Shown piece by piece: positions 8,978 to 17,637 of a stretch of 64,000 nt of DNA (positions are counted from its first letter, which is position 1; each line of letters begins with the position of its first letter). This stretch comes from Shewanella donghaensis. GTDB taxonomy: Bacteria; Pseudomonadota; Gammaproteobacteria; Enterobacterales; Shewanellaceae. Made by a program: the position numbers and the translations under genes. The notes under the pieces were generated by a model, which saw nothing but the letters and a program-made list of their open reading frames with translations, did no database searches and was not told the origin of the DNA. The stretch lies in assembly GCF_007567505.1 (NCBI RefSeq), contig NZ_CP041783.1:2728001-2792000 (forward strand). The letters run 5' to 3'.

Positions 8978-10560
8978 TGAAACTACAATACTTAAAAATT
9001 AATTCAGAGTTTAAAAACCTGAACGGTGTGGAGATACGATTTTCAGATAATGAGAATCGTACAGTCATCATAGGTCAAAATGGTACTGGGAAGTCAAATA
9101 TCATTGAGGCGATTGTACAAATATTTAAGTATTTAGATACAGGTAACCCACCCCCCTTCTCCTATGAGATGAAGTATAAAATTGGTGAAGCTAGTTTAGA
9201 AACTTGGCTTAATATCAATGCGAATTTATCAAGAGAGACTATTTACGAGATAAAGTTTCAAGAACATTCACCTGGAAGTATCTCTGAGTGGCAAGGTGTC
9301 GATATTGCCAAGGTAAAGCGCGATAAAGATGGTCTATCGCATTTTCTACCTCGAAATATCTTTGCCTATTATTCGGGGCCAAGTGATCGGTTAGAGTCAC
9401 TATTTTTTGACTCTAGAAGAGACTTTTATCTTCAAGTCATCAAAGAGGATGCTAATATTCGAGACAATATTAGGCCTTTCTTTTACGCCAAACCCTTCCA
9501 CAGTCAGTTTTCGTTATTATCATTTTTTGTAGCGCGTGGCGTACCACATGCCACCAAGTTTTTGAAACAAGAGCTATCGATTGCCAGCTTTGAATCAGCC
9601 ACATTCTACTTAACAAGGCCTGCTAGTTGGGGGAGCAATGAAGCTAGTGATTTCTGGGGCGCAACAGGAGCAATACGTGACTTTCTAGAGCTATTAAAAA
9701 AATACTCTATCGGCCCTATTGAAACACAAGAACCTCAACCAGATTTACTGTCTAAAAGGGTCAAGAAAAAACAAGTAGTGAGTTTTTTCTTACCGAATAA
9801 AACCAAGCTAGACGAATTATCCAAAAATATGCGTCCCGAGGATCTATTTAAAATCCTCGAAGCGACCTATCTCTCTGGAATTCTGGACAGAGTTGAAATA
9901 CAAGTAAAGCAAACCAGATCTAACCAAAATGTAGTTTTTAGCGAGCTAAGTGAAGGCGAGCAACAACTACTCACTATCTTTGGGCTACTTCAGTTTACGG
10001 CAAAACGAGATGCGCTATTTTTACTCGATGAACCAGATACTCACTTGAACCCATACTGGGCAGCAAAATACCATAGATTTTTAGAGTTATTCGTTCCTGA
10101 AGGGTTTGGTAGTCATATTATTATGACCACTCACCACCCTCTCTCTATTACTGAATTAAATAGAGAACAGATTCAGGTTGTATCAAGAAATGATGCCAGC
10201 CAAAAAGTTTCAGTCGACACCCCTAAAAAAAGCCCTAAAGGCATGAGTGTAAATGGTATTTTAACCAGCGATATGTTCGGCCTTTTAACAACATTGGATA
10301 ACGGTACTCAAGACCTCATTCGAGAAAGAAGGAGCTTAGTTGCAGAAGATAGCAACCCTGAACGATTAGAGGAGCTCAACACTCAACTTGAGCAACTTGG
10401 GTATGGTTATATTCATCCTGACGAAGATTATCGCCAGTTTTTAATTGCTCGAAGTAAATACCTTGAATACGGTAAAGAAGTTGCCTCGGTTGAAGCCAGA
10501 AAACAAATGATTGAGAACATTCTCAAAGACATGAGGATCTCTTCGAATGAGGCACATTGA
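8977..10560 (+). CDS. SMC/RecF-type AAA ATPase, PtuA-like (Septu-type defence)
   Basis: This is an ABC-class ATPase of the overcoming-lysogenization/RecF group. Walker A GQNGTGKS lies at 33-40, the signature LSEGEQQ at about 328, Walker B LFLLDEPD with D351/E352, and a TTHHPLS switch region follows. There is no transmembrane segment. It starts on the last base of the hsdS stop and its own end overlaps the following HNH gene by 14 bases. An ATPase tightly coupled to a short HNH nuclease is the design of Septu (PtuA/PtuB), and Septu-like pairs are known as neighbours of type I systems. It could instead be another ATPase of the same broad class; the pairing is the main argument. Confidence 0.75.
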   Translation: MKLQYLKINSEFKNLNGVEIRFSDNENRTVIIGQNGTGKSNIIEAIVQIFKYLDTGNPPPFSYEMKYKIGEASLETWLNINANLSRETIYEIKFQEHSPGSISEWQGVDIAKVKRDKDGLSHFLPRNIFAYYSGPSDRLESLFFDSRRDFYLQVIKEDANIRDNIRPFFYAKPFHSQFSLLSFFVARGVPHATKFLKQELSIASFESATFYLTRPASWGSNEASDFWGATGAIRDFLELLKKYSIGPIETQEPQPDLLSKRVKKKQVVSFFLPNKTKLDELSKNMRPEDLFKILEATYLSGILDRVEIQVKQTRSNQNVVFSELSEGEQQLLTIFGLLQFTAKRDALFLLDEPDTHLNPYWAAKYHRFLELFVPEGFGSHIIMTTHHPLSITELNREQIQVVSRNDASQKVSVDTPKKSPKGMSVNGILTSDMFGLLTTLDNGTQDLIRERRSLVAEDSNPERLEELNTQLEQLGYGYIHPDEDYRQFLIARSKYLEYGKEVASVEARKQMIENILKDMRISSNEAH

Positions 10561-11410
10561 TAAATCTAAATTCGCAAAATGTAAGACTAAGACTTGGGAT
10601 AAAAAATCTAAACAGTGGTCCGACAGAGTCAAAGATGCAGCGAACCCAAGTGCAGAAATAAAAGCTATTGGAAATAAATGGAGCTCATTGAAGCGAACTT
10701 TTGTAAGTGAATTCGGAGCAAAGTGCTGGTATACCGAGTCACCTCAGATAGGAACTGACTTTGATGTGGATCACTATTGGCCAAAAGGTAGGGTTAAAGA
10801 TGCTGGTGGCGTTATTGTAAAACAAGGTGATCAGCAGCACCCAGGATATTGGTGGAAAGCTTACGACATAAGTAATTATCGCTATTCATGTATTTTTGCA
10901 AACCGAGCAAGGGATGAGGGAGGTAAAGTTGATTACTTCCCCATCGTCGATGAATCAATGCGATGCTGGGGTATAGATGCACCTTGTGATTATAATCATC
11001 ACTTAATTCTCGATCCGTGCTGTTTAGATGATGTGAAGCTTTTATCTTTTGAGGTTGAAACGGGTCAAACTTCATCGGCTGTAACCTATGATGAAAACCC
11101 TATTGGTTTTGAAAAGGTTAGACTCTCTAAGACCTTATTGAACCTTGATCATGAAACAATCACACCTCACAGATTGAAAGCAATTAAAGATGTTCAATCC
11201 AGTATTATGCTTCTTAAATTAACATCCGGTCTTAATGATGCAGATTTAAATGATGAATACCGCCATGGAATAGCTGAGGCCAAAGAAAGGTTAAAAAACC
11301 TTTGTAACCGTAAAAGCTCTTTTAGTGCAGCAGCAACTCAACACATTTTACCAAATAAAGATGCACCATTTTTAGCAGATTTAGTCGGTGAGTTAGACCT
11401 TACGCCATAG
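10547..11410 (+). CDS. HNH nuclease, PtuB-like partner of the preceding ATPase
   Basis: The protein has 287 aa. A DVDHYWPKGR motif (H76) is followed by HPGYWWKAYDISNYRYSC and FANR, then DYFPI. This is the order of PtuB and retron-associated HNH proteins (EHFRPK ... WxAYxWxNLxxSC ... N ... FPL). The second zinc-type Cys of the usual CxxCN is Ala here (CIFAN), so metal binding may differ. The start overlaps the end of the ATPase gene, giving coupled translation. It is presumably a DNA or RNA nuclease unleashed when the ATPase senses infection. Function is inferred from family and context. Confidence 0.72.
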   Translation: MRHIDKSKFAKCKTKTWDKKSKQWSDRVKDAANPSAEIKAIGNKWSSLKRTFVSEFGAKCWYTESPQIGTDFDVDHYWPKGRVKDAGGVIVKQGDQQHPGYWWKAYDISNYRYSCIFANRARDEGGKVDYFPIVDESMRCWGIDAPCDYNHHLILDPCCLDDVKLLSFEVETGQTSSAVTYDENPIGFEKVRLSKTLLNLDHETITPHRLKAIKDVQSSIMLLKLTSGLNDADLNDEYRHGIAEAKERLKNLCNRKSSFSAAATQHILPNKDAPFLADLVGELDLTP

Positions 11411-11453
11411 ATATTCTGCCACCCGCAACTTGCTCGAAATTAAAGGGGCTTTA

Positions 11454-12203
11454 ATGATGAACAAAGAGATCACATCAGCTCAACTACAGCAGGTCTATGA
11501 TCTGGGTTGCTTGTTTGCATTACAAAAGCTCTCGCTAGAAGAAGCACTAGAAAAGCTGGTTGGCTCATTGGATATGAACCAAACATCTGCGACTAATTAC
11601 ATGCACAATTTTGAAGCATTCCGTGCAGGTAAGGTATACAAACGTGCTATGGGCGCCTTGTCCTATGAAATCTTTTTGTCTCGTTTCTATAAAGACCTTT
11701 CTGTATCTGAATTTGAACGAGTAATGGAGTCCGTTGAACTGCACCTAGAATATCGATGGTCTAAATCTAAGGCAAAACACTTAGAAATAAGGACGCTGGT
11801 GGACTCATATAAAGTCAAACTAGCTTCACAAGTAGTTAGCCCTATTTATCCCGATGAAGTCCATGAGCAGCCTACAGAGTTAATTGAGGGTGCGATCAGG
11901 CAAGTTACCATCAATGCCTATGAGCGAAACCCTAAAGCCAGAGCTGCATGCATTGAGGAATACGGAGCCACTTGCCAAGTCTGTGACTTTAACTCTGAGG
12001 CTAAATACGGTGATATTGGAAAAGGCTTTATTCATGTTCACCATAAAGTAGATATAGCCACTATTGGCGAAAGCTACCAAGTCGATCCTATTAACGACCT
12101 AATACCTGTATGCCCCAACTGCCACGCCATGCTTCATACCGAAAAACCAGCAATGAGTATTGAGAAGTTGAAGCAGATAATCGATAACGACAAAGTCAAC
12201 TAA
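11454..12203 (+). CDS. HNH endonuclease, McrA-like zinc type
   Basis: The N-terminal half (about 1-140) is helical and unrecognised. The C-terminal part holds a zinc-type HNH fold: CQVCDF, then HVHHK as the catalytic His pair, then PVCPNCHAMLH. This combination is typical of McrA-like nucleases that cut modified or foreign DNA. Start at ATG 11454 (or 11457) follows AAGGGG; an upstream in-frame TTG at 11430 is less likely. It is 43 bases after the PtuB-like gene, so it may be co-transcribed with the defence cassette. The substrate is not evident. Confidence 0.82.
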   Translation: MMNKEITSAQLQQVYDLGCLFALQKLSLEEALEKLVGSLDMNQTSATNYMHNFEAFRAGKVYKRAMGALSYEIFLSRFYKDLSVSEFERVMESVELHLEYRWSKSKAKHLEIRTLVDSYKVKLASQVVSPIYPDEVHEQPTELIEGAIRQVTINAYERNPKARAACIEEYGATCQVCDFNSEAKYGDIGKGFIHVHHKVDIATIGESYQVDPINDLIPVCPNCHAMLHTEKPAMSIEKLKQIIDNDKVN

Positions 12204-12290
12204 CGGCTAGGTGCAGTAGCTAATATTGGTTTTGACACATTTCTCAAACAGAACCAGATTTCACCTGATATTCCAACAAAGGATTACCAC

Positions 12291-13835
12291 ATGAAACCAA
12301 CGTTGTTTTTTTATTTGTTTTTACTGTCCGGCTGCCAGCAGATAGCCCCAACAAACATTGATAAAATTGAAGAACAGCAGAATGTTAATAATCAATCTGA
12401 AATTGATAAATCAATTTTACCAAGTAACTATGAGATTACAGGTTTTTCAACCTGTCCTATAGATAGAGAAGCTCTACAAACTCTAATACATGTAAAAAAT
12501 GGTTTCTTGATACCAAACTCAAATTTAGGAAATACTGTTAATAATACCTCATTGTCCATAGAGGAAATGAATCAATGGCTTCACGTTTTCAACCGCATTG
12601 AAAACTCTTTCCCGCCAGCTGTATTTAATTTTGATGATGAAAGGCAGGTGTCTTTTTTCATTTTTGACGGGACTTGGAACGATAAAGATAATGGAGAGCC
12701 AAATACTGTTCCAGCGAAACTACATCACCAGCTAATTCAATCACAAGACCATAGAGTTAAAACACACTACTATCATGGAGTTGGAACAAGAACAACATTG
12801 ATTAAAGAGCTTTCGGAAGGGGTTACAGGTAACGGAGCAGAAGAGAGAGCAATTCAAGCGCTTGACGAACTCAAAGCTCAAACAGAGAAAACTGGAATAG
12901 CTCCTCATGTTTATTCGATTGGTTTTAGTCGGGGAGCAGCCAGCGCTAGGCACTTTTTAAACCTTGTAGACGATTACTACTTCCAAGAAAAATCATTTCA
13001 TTCAAGTGAGAATTTGTTGTTTTCAAAACCCCGTCTTTATTCAATGCTTTTTGATACTGTAGCAACAGGACAATTAGACAATTTAAGGCTTGAAATTCCA
13101 CTAAGTACTATGTCTGTTATACATTTTGTTGCTACATCAGAGGAAAGAACACATTTCCCAATAACAAGAATTAATGTCCCTACAAATGATTTAATAATTG
13201 AAGAGACAATTGTAGAAGTGGATTTACCAGGAGTTCACAGTGATATTGGGGGCGGGTATGGTGATACTCTCGAAAAGCTCTCTCATTCTCTAGCTAATCT
13301 GTGGTTAGAAAAGCAAGGGATTTACCTTCCATCTATAGACTATGATATCCAAGGTCTTTTGAATATGGGGAGAAACGACTCTAGATGGTTACCTTTAGGA
13401 AAAATCGACAGCAATAACAAGCGTAAAGAATCTCCAAATAAAGTTACTGAACAATTTACTCTTACCGATCCTAATATAGAAACAGATCTGAATGAAATGT
13501 TGGAAAGAGCAGCTCTTCTAGCTACAAGTGCTACACAAACCCTCTTAAGGCAAAGACAAAAAATAGACTCAGGGGAAAAACAAACATTTCAAGGGTTAGT
13601 GATTAACCTTTATCCAAAAGACTACTCACTTAAAGTGAATACTAATTGTCCCGAAAGTGTTTCGATAAACAAAAGTGAAGGTGTTATTGAAGTTTTAGGT
13701 CAGCCTTTTATAGCGTTAACTCCTGAGTATTTGAAGCAGCTGAGGTCAACTGATGGATTAATTCACACATACCCTGCTCCTAATAAGCAAAACTATATTC
13801 CAAATTCACTGTACCACAACACAACCAAACCGTAA
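12291..13835 (+). CDS. DUF2235-family alpha/beta hydrolase lipoprotein
   Basis: DUF2235 includes the Tle1-like phospholipases of type VI secretion. The protein (514 aa) starts with a lipoprotein signal whose lipobox is LLSGC with C15. The hydrolase domain begins near FFIFDGTWND (about 124), with the nucleophile elbow GFSRG at S213 and the family motif GVHSDIGGGY (H316, D318). No VgrG, PAAR, Hcp or immunity-like gene is visible nearby, so a secreted type VI effector is not indicated. A membrane-anchored lipase is more likely. The next gene downstream is convergent. Base composition is AT-rich like other island genes. An alternative is a cargo gene unrelated to defence. Confidence 0.8.
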   Translation: MKPTLFFYLFLLSGCQQIAPTNIDKIEEQQNVNNQSEIDKSILPSNYEITGFSTCPIDREALQTLIHVKNGFLIPNSNLGNTVNNTSLSIEEMNQWLHVFNRIENSFPPAVFNFDDERQVSFFIFDGTWNDKDNGEPNTVPAKLHHQLIQSQDHRVKTHYYHGVGTRTTLIKELSEGVTGNGAEERAIQALDELKAQTEKTGIAPHVYSIGFSRGAASARHFLNLVDDYYFQEKSFHSSENLLFSKPRLYSMLFDTVATGQLDNLRLEIPLSTMSVIHFVATSEERTHFPITRINVPTNDLIIEETIVEVDLPGVHSDIGGGYGDTLEKLSHSLANLWLEKQGIYLPSIDYDIQGLLNMGRNDSRWLPLGKIDSNNKRKESPNKVTEQFTLTDPNIETDLNEMLERAALLATSATQTLLRQRQKIDSGEKQTFQGLVINLYPKDYSLKVNTNCPESVSINKSEGVIEVLGQPFIALTPEYLKQLRSTDGLIHTYPAPNKQNYIPNSLYHNTTKP

Positions 13836-13913
13836 CAAATGCATAGCAAGCAGACACTGATTAAAAAATTAAAAAACCAATAAACATTCAGACCTATTTT
13901 TATTGTTGCTATG

Positions 13914-14063
13914 CTACCTATAAGAATGATCAGGGCTTACGGATATAGAACAAGGTGAGCATAATCGCTTCTGAAAAGGTAAGCGTTCGCCAATTGATTC
14001 TAAAGTCACTTCAAACAAATCAACGTTACCAACAGCTAACATTGATACTTTAACTTCAGACAT
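13914..14063 (-). CDS. small protein of unknown function after the integrase
   Basis: A 49-residue frame begins at ATG 14063-14061 behind a strong AAAGGAG site and lies 13 bases after the integrase stop on the same strand, so it is probably translated from the integrase message. The peptide begins MSEVKVSMLAVGNVDLFEVT and ends with a Cys/Ser-rich tail. It is too short to assign and does not look like an excisionase. A longer in-frame version from 14123 would overlap the integrase end and has a weaker start. Confidence 0.5.
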   Translation of the reverse strand: MSEVKVSMLAVGNVDLFEVTLESIGERLPFQKRLCSPCSISVSPDHSYR

Positions 14064-14076
14064 AACCACTCCTTTG

Positions 14077-15312
14077 CTATTGAGATTGCTTTTCATGTAT
14101 GACATTTTCGGGATTAAACTCACCTAAAGCAGTAAGCCATTTATCAAGTGCTATTGTTTTCTCATCTATATACTGACTACGGTTATAGATCCCCGCGACC
14201 CCACTAATTGAGTGACCTAATAGGTGCTCAACAATATGCGGTGCGACGCCTATATCACTAAGGCGGGTAGCCAATGTTCGCCTAAAGTCATGAAATGTCC
14301 ACTTCGATTCATGACCTAATTTTTTCCAAATCGCACCACCATATGCGCTAACAGCTTCTGGGTTTTTAAACTCACCCAATACATACCCAGACTTTTGATT
14401 TTTGGCTTTCAATCTTTTAAGCCAAGAATACATACTGATAGGGATTGGTCGAATAATTAACTCTGACGTTTTACTGTTGGCTTTAGGAACAGTCCAGAGA
14501 CCTTTTTCAAAATCCCATTCGTTCCAGGTAGATAATCGAATTTCTTGAGTTCGTGCACCAAAAATGATTAATAACCAGATTAAGTTTGAATAGTATTCCT
14601 TGATAGAGCCCGATTTCACTAGCTCAATGACATTTTGCAGTTCAACTTCTGTTAGCACCCTATCACGCTTATTTTGCTTTTTACCAACATCTGTAGTCGT
14701 TAAGTCATCAATAACGTAGCTGGTGGCATACTCTCTCTTTCTACAAAATAACAATGCTTGCTTTGCCCCTTGCAAGACTTGACCTGCTGCGACTGGAGCT
14801 CCCTTTCGTTCATTAGGGATACCCTTCTTAATTCGATCAAAACATTCCAACCATTGCGGTTTAGTGGTTTTCTCTAAAGGATACTTTCCAATATAGGGGT
14901 ATAAATGACGTTCAAATTGGGCTTTTGTCTTATCAACGTTTTTTCGATGCTCTGTGGCATATTCCACCAGCCAATATTCAAGCGCATCTTTAACTGTTAC
15001 CGCTTCTTTACGTTTAACTTTCACCAGTGATAACTGAATAACAGGATCTTCGCCGTTATCTAACCATTCTCGACACTGATCTCGTTTAGCTCTAGCTTGT
15101 TTGATTGACGTTTCTGGGTATTTTCCCAAACTAGCCCACTTAGGATTAGTTTCCCGCCCACCAAGTCGGTATCTAAAAACCCAACCAATTACGCCTGTTT
15201 TTGATATACGAACAGATAGCCCATCACCATCTGCAATGACAGTTTTCCCCACATAGGGTTTGCCTACAATCTTACGTAATAACGTGTCTGATAACTTATT
15301 AATAGCCGCCAT
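14077..15312 (-). CDS. P4-type site-specific tyrosine integrase
   Basis: This enzyme integrates and excises a genomic island by strand exchange at att sites. It has 411 aa. The N-terminal DUF4102 arm-binding domain (about 1-90, with DGDGLSVRI and WVFRYRLGG) precedes a core-binding domain and the catalytic domain. Visible catalytic residues are the Arg of GARTQEIRLS, HDFRRT, the His of EHLLGH, and the Tyr of GVAGIYNRSQY. It reads leftwards, so its start faces the right junction, where repeated short sites lie. No tRNA gene is visible beside it, so the attachment gene is either protein-coding or lies outside the window. Confidence 0.93.
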   Translation of the reverse strand: MAAINKLSDTLLRKIVGKPYVGKTVIADGDGLSVRISKTGVIGWVFRYRLGGRETNPKWASLGKYPETSIKQARAKRDQCREWLDNGEDPVIQLSLVKVKRKEAVTVKDALEYWLVEYATEHRKNVDKTKAQFERHLYPYIGKYPLEKTTKPQWLECFDRIKKGIPNERKGAPVAAGQVLQGAKQALLFCRKREYATSYVIDDLTTTDVGKKQNKRDRVLTEVELQNVIELVKSGSIKEYYSNLIWLLIIFGARTQEIRLSTWNEWDFEKGLWTVPKANSKTSELIIRPIPISMYSWLKRLKAKNQKSGYVLGEFKNPEAVSAYGGAIWKKLGHESKWTFHDFRRTLATRLSDIGVAPHIVEHLLGHSISGVAGIYNRSQYIDEKTIALDKWLTALGEFNPENVIHEKQSQ

Positions 15313-15325
15313 ACTAACCCTAACT

Positions 15326-15580
15326 TGCTACACACCGTGCTACACACCGTTTGGTTGACGAAGAAAAACACCTACAAACAGCCCCGAACAACATTATCCG
15401 TAACCACATGATAATTAGCAACTTAAAATACTAAATCCGAACAACACCGAACACTCACAAACAAAAAAAACACCCAATCAGATGATACGGCATGAACTAA
15501 GAAAAAAATTCTTAAACTGTTGTATTGAAACGGGCTTTCCATAAATGGAAAGCCCGTTTTTGTTAGGTTGCTACACACTG
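15326..15580. repeat. candidate integrase arm sites and right island end
   Basis: TGCTACACACCG occurs as a perfect tandem pair at 15326-15337 and 15338-15349, immediately before the integrase start, and once more with one change at 15569-15580. A second motif, CCGAACAACA, occurs at 15384-15393 and 15437-15446, followed by CCGAACAC at 15447-15454. Repeats of this size next to an integrase start are typical of arm-type binding sites. The exact attachment core cannot be fixed without the left end of the island. Confidence 0.45.
15528..15561 (+). terminator. strong hairpin with no gene upstream (orphan terminator)
   Basis: A perfect 13-bp stem (AAACGGGCTTTCC / GGAAAGCCCGTTT) with a six-base loop is followed by a T run ending at 15561. 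It is a textbook rho-independent terminator for the plus strand, yet the nearest plus-strand gene to its left ends at 13835 and the integrase in between is on the minus strand. It may be the original terminator of the gene into which the island inserted. Confidence 0.7.
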
Positions 15581-15649
15581 ATAAATATTAAGATTTTAAA
15601 ATCTTCTCGCGGTAATAAAACTAAACATAGTTATTATAAAAAGAGGGAA

Positions 15650-15748
15650 ATGATGACATTTCCTTTAAATAACCACATCTATCTATGGTTTAAAGAGTGT
15701 AGTGGTCAAGAAATATTGGCTACAGTCTTAGAGTTTAACCAGAACTAA
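15650..15748 (+). CDS. possible short peptide
   Basis: GAGGG precedes two adjacent ATG codons (15650, 15653) opening a 32-residue frame with a Phe/Leu/Trp-rich middle (NNHIYLWFKE). No relative is recognised and no operon partner is close. The 15749-15904 stretch after it shows nothing. Kept only because of the good ribosome site. Confidence 0.22.
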   Translation: MMTFPLNNHIYLWFKECSGQEILATVLEFNQN

Positions 15749-15904
15749 TCAATCTCATCGCACAAATCCCTTATTTTTCTAGCAGTTACCTAGCACTGCC
15801 ACTTCAATCATCGCTTAGCATTTTAATTGCTTTGTAGGCGACTAACTGTAATGGTCTTATAAGTCAGAAATTGCATATTCATATTAAACTCCACACCTAA
15901 AAAC

Positions 15905-15960
15905 ACACTTTAACGCGCATAAAAGTGTGTAAACTTGCTTTTTTATGCGCATTAAAGTGT
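15905..15960. promoter_or_regulatory. 20-bp inverted repeat before the DUF4143 ATPase gene
   Basis: Positions 15905-15924 and 15941-15960 are inverted copies matching at 19 of 20 bases (ACACTTTAACGCGCATAAAA against TTTTATGCGCATTAAAGTGT), separated by 16 bases. The second arm ends 33 bases before the ATPase start and is followed by a TATA-rich stretch that could be the -10. It is a good operator candidate. A cruciform or RNA hairpin in the leader is the alternative. Confidence 0.55.
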
Positions 15961-15993
15961 AATAAGTCTATATATGAAAGTTCGGAGTGCGTT

Positions 15994-17316
15994 ATGCAAA
16001 GGTTATTACTGGGTAAGCTATTAGAGTGGAAAGACAAGGTTGAGCGTAAACCCTTACTCGTTGACGGTGCTCGACAGACTGGCAAAACCTACCTACTGCA
16101 AAGCTTACTGGGGAGCAAATTCGAACGCACTTTACGAATCGACTTTCTTGAATCTCCCGAGATGGCTGAGGCTTTTACTGGTTCACTCACCCCTGCTGAT
16201 ATCATCTCTAATATTGAGCTACTGACAGGTGAGATGTTCGAACCTACCACTGATCTGCTTATATTGGATGAGATAGGTGAATGCCCACGAGCGGTCACCG
16301 CACTTAAGTACTTCGCTGAGAAAGCGCCCCACATGTATATTGCGGCTAGTGGCTCTAATATTGGCTTACTCGACAGCTTCCCTGTTGGCAAAGTCGAACA
16401 GCATAATCTTCGCCCCCTCTCCTTTCATGAGTTTCTACTCGCATCAAATGAAGCGCCACTGATTAAAGCTTTTGAGGGACAGGTCAACAATGCCGCTGCA
16501 CATAGTAAATTATTCGATAAACTAACTGACTACTACTTTACTGGCGGTATGCCTGAAGCAGTAAGCAGCTGGTTTGCGCTAGCCAATGACGGCATACTTG
16601 AACGAATAGAGGCTGTGTCTCGTGTTCAAGCAGACCTAATATCTGGCTATCAGCGTGACTTTGGTAAGTATTCAGGCAAAGTCGATACAGGCTTGATAGA
16701 AGCGGTGTTTAACAATGTTCCATCTCAGCTTTCAGCGGTCATAGATGAGTCCGTAAAACGCTTTAAGTTTAAAGGTGTCCATGAAAGAAAGTCTCGTTAC
16801 AGTGATCTAGAAAGTGCGATTACTTGGTTAGAAAGGTGCCGCTTAGTTTTAAAAAACTATCCCGTTGATGGTATGCCTAAAAGTCCACTAGCTGCCTATA
16901 AGAAAGATAATATGGTCAAACTATTCTTGTTTGACGTTGGCCTTCTTAACCATATGCTAGGGGTCAGCTACAAAGAGGTTAAGCAACAGGGTTACGAGTA
17001 CAAAGGCTATGTTGCGGAAAACTTCGTTCAACAGGAGTTAGCCGTACAAGGTATTGATCCGACTTATTCATGGGGTGATGCACGCGCCGAAATAGAGTTT
17101 ATTATTGCAGATGATGAAGGCCGCATTGTGCCTATTGAAGTGAAAAGCGGTAAGCGCACCAGAGCCAAGTCTTTGGAGTCATATATAACCAAGTGCCAGC
17201 CCCATAAAACAATCAAACTGACAGGTACTCAAGGCTCACCTGCAACTGAACAAACAAACCTCGTGATCCCACTCTATTTCACTGAGTTTGCCATGAAGCA
17301 ACACTTAAAGAGTTAA
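15994..17316 (+). CDS. AAA_14/DUF4143 ATPase
   Basis: The protein has 440 aa from ATG 15994, which has GGAGTG upstream; an in-frame extension to 15925 would run through the inverted repeat. An N-terminal P-loop (GARQTGKTY) and Walker B (LLILDEIGE) form the AAA_14 domain. A sensor-like ASGSN follows, then DUF4143 at the C-terminus with a PD-(D/E)xK-like ending (EIEFIIAD ... VPIEVKSGK). These ATPases are widespread, often horizontally moved, and have no firm function. The EVKSGK element suggests a nuclease-fold tail. A hairpin terminator follows. Confidence 0.88.
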   Translation: MQRLLLGKLLEWKDKVERKPLLVDGARQTGKTYLLQSLLGSKFERTLRIDFLESPEMAEAFTGSLTPADIISNIELLTGEMFEPTTDLLILDEIGECPRAVTALKYFAEKAPHMYIAASGSNIGLLDSFPVGKVEQHNLRPLSFHEFLLASNEAPLIKAFEGQVNNAAAHSKLFDKLTDYYFTGGMPEAVSSWFALANDGILERIEAVSRVQADLISGYQRDFGKYSGKVDTGLIEAVFNNVPSQLSAVIDESVKRFKFKGVHERKSRYSDLESAITWLERCRLVLKNYPVDGMPKSPLAAYKKDNMVKLFLFDVGLLNHMLGVSYKEVKQQGYEYKGYVAENFVQQELAVQGIDPTYSWGDARAEIEFIIADDEGRIVPIEVKSGKRTRAKSLESYITKCQPHKTIKLTGTQGSPATEQTNLVIPLYFTEFAMKQHLKS

Positions 17317-17360
17317 CAAAGTGAATCTAGAACAGTAACTTCGGTAACGACTAAATTAAT

Positions 17361-17397
17361 GATTAACCACTATAAGGTGGCTAATCATTTCCTTTTT
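17361..17397 (+). terminator. terminator after the DUF4143 gene
   Basis: GATTAACCAC (17361-17370) and GTGGCTAATC (17377-17386) pair at 9 of 10 positions around a 6-base loop, followed by ATTTCCTTTTT. It lies 44 bases after the ATPase stop. Confidence 0.65.
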
Positions 17398-17578
17398 AGA
17401 CTGCCTTAGCCATACCAATCTCTACAACATTATCAATTGGGTTAACTAAGTGCTCTAACCAATCACACCACATGTCGAGTGCTTTAGCTGATTTGTTCAA
17501 GTACCCCCATATGTACCCCCGTTGTTTTGTTGCCCCTTCCTGTATTCGATTCCGCTTTCCTTCAACGCAATTCCCAAG
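17396..17578 (-). pseudogene. remnant of the C-terminus of a second integrase
   Basis: Read on the minus strand, 17578-17396 is open for 60 codons without a good start and ends in TAA. Its last 40 residues, including ALDMWCDWLEHLVNP and DNVVEIG, look like the tail that follows the catalytic tyrosine in many DUF4102 integrases (a Trp-rich helix, then NPxDNV). No catalytic residues remain. A tandem GTACCCCCATATGTACCCCC lies inside it, a sequence type I associate with integrase ends. It suggests an earlier element inserted here. The match is by eye over a short stretch. Confidence 0.45.
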
Positions 17579-17637
17579 CTAAAACTTTAGCTTTTGCTAA
17601 TGGTTAAATGTCAGATAATTATACAAAAAACGCTTAG

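Noticed and set aside
12291..13835. Complete type VI effector module
   Set aside because: No VgrG, PAAR, Hcp, adaptor or immunity gene is visible near the lipase.
15313..15650. tRNA or tmRNA gene as integration target
   Set aside because: No cloverleaf, TTCGA arm or CCA end can be seen beside the integrase or elsewhere in the window.
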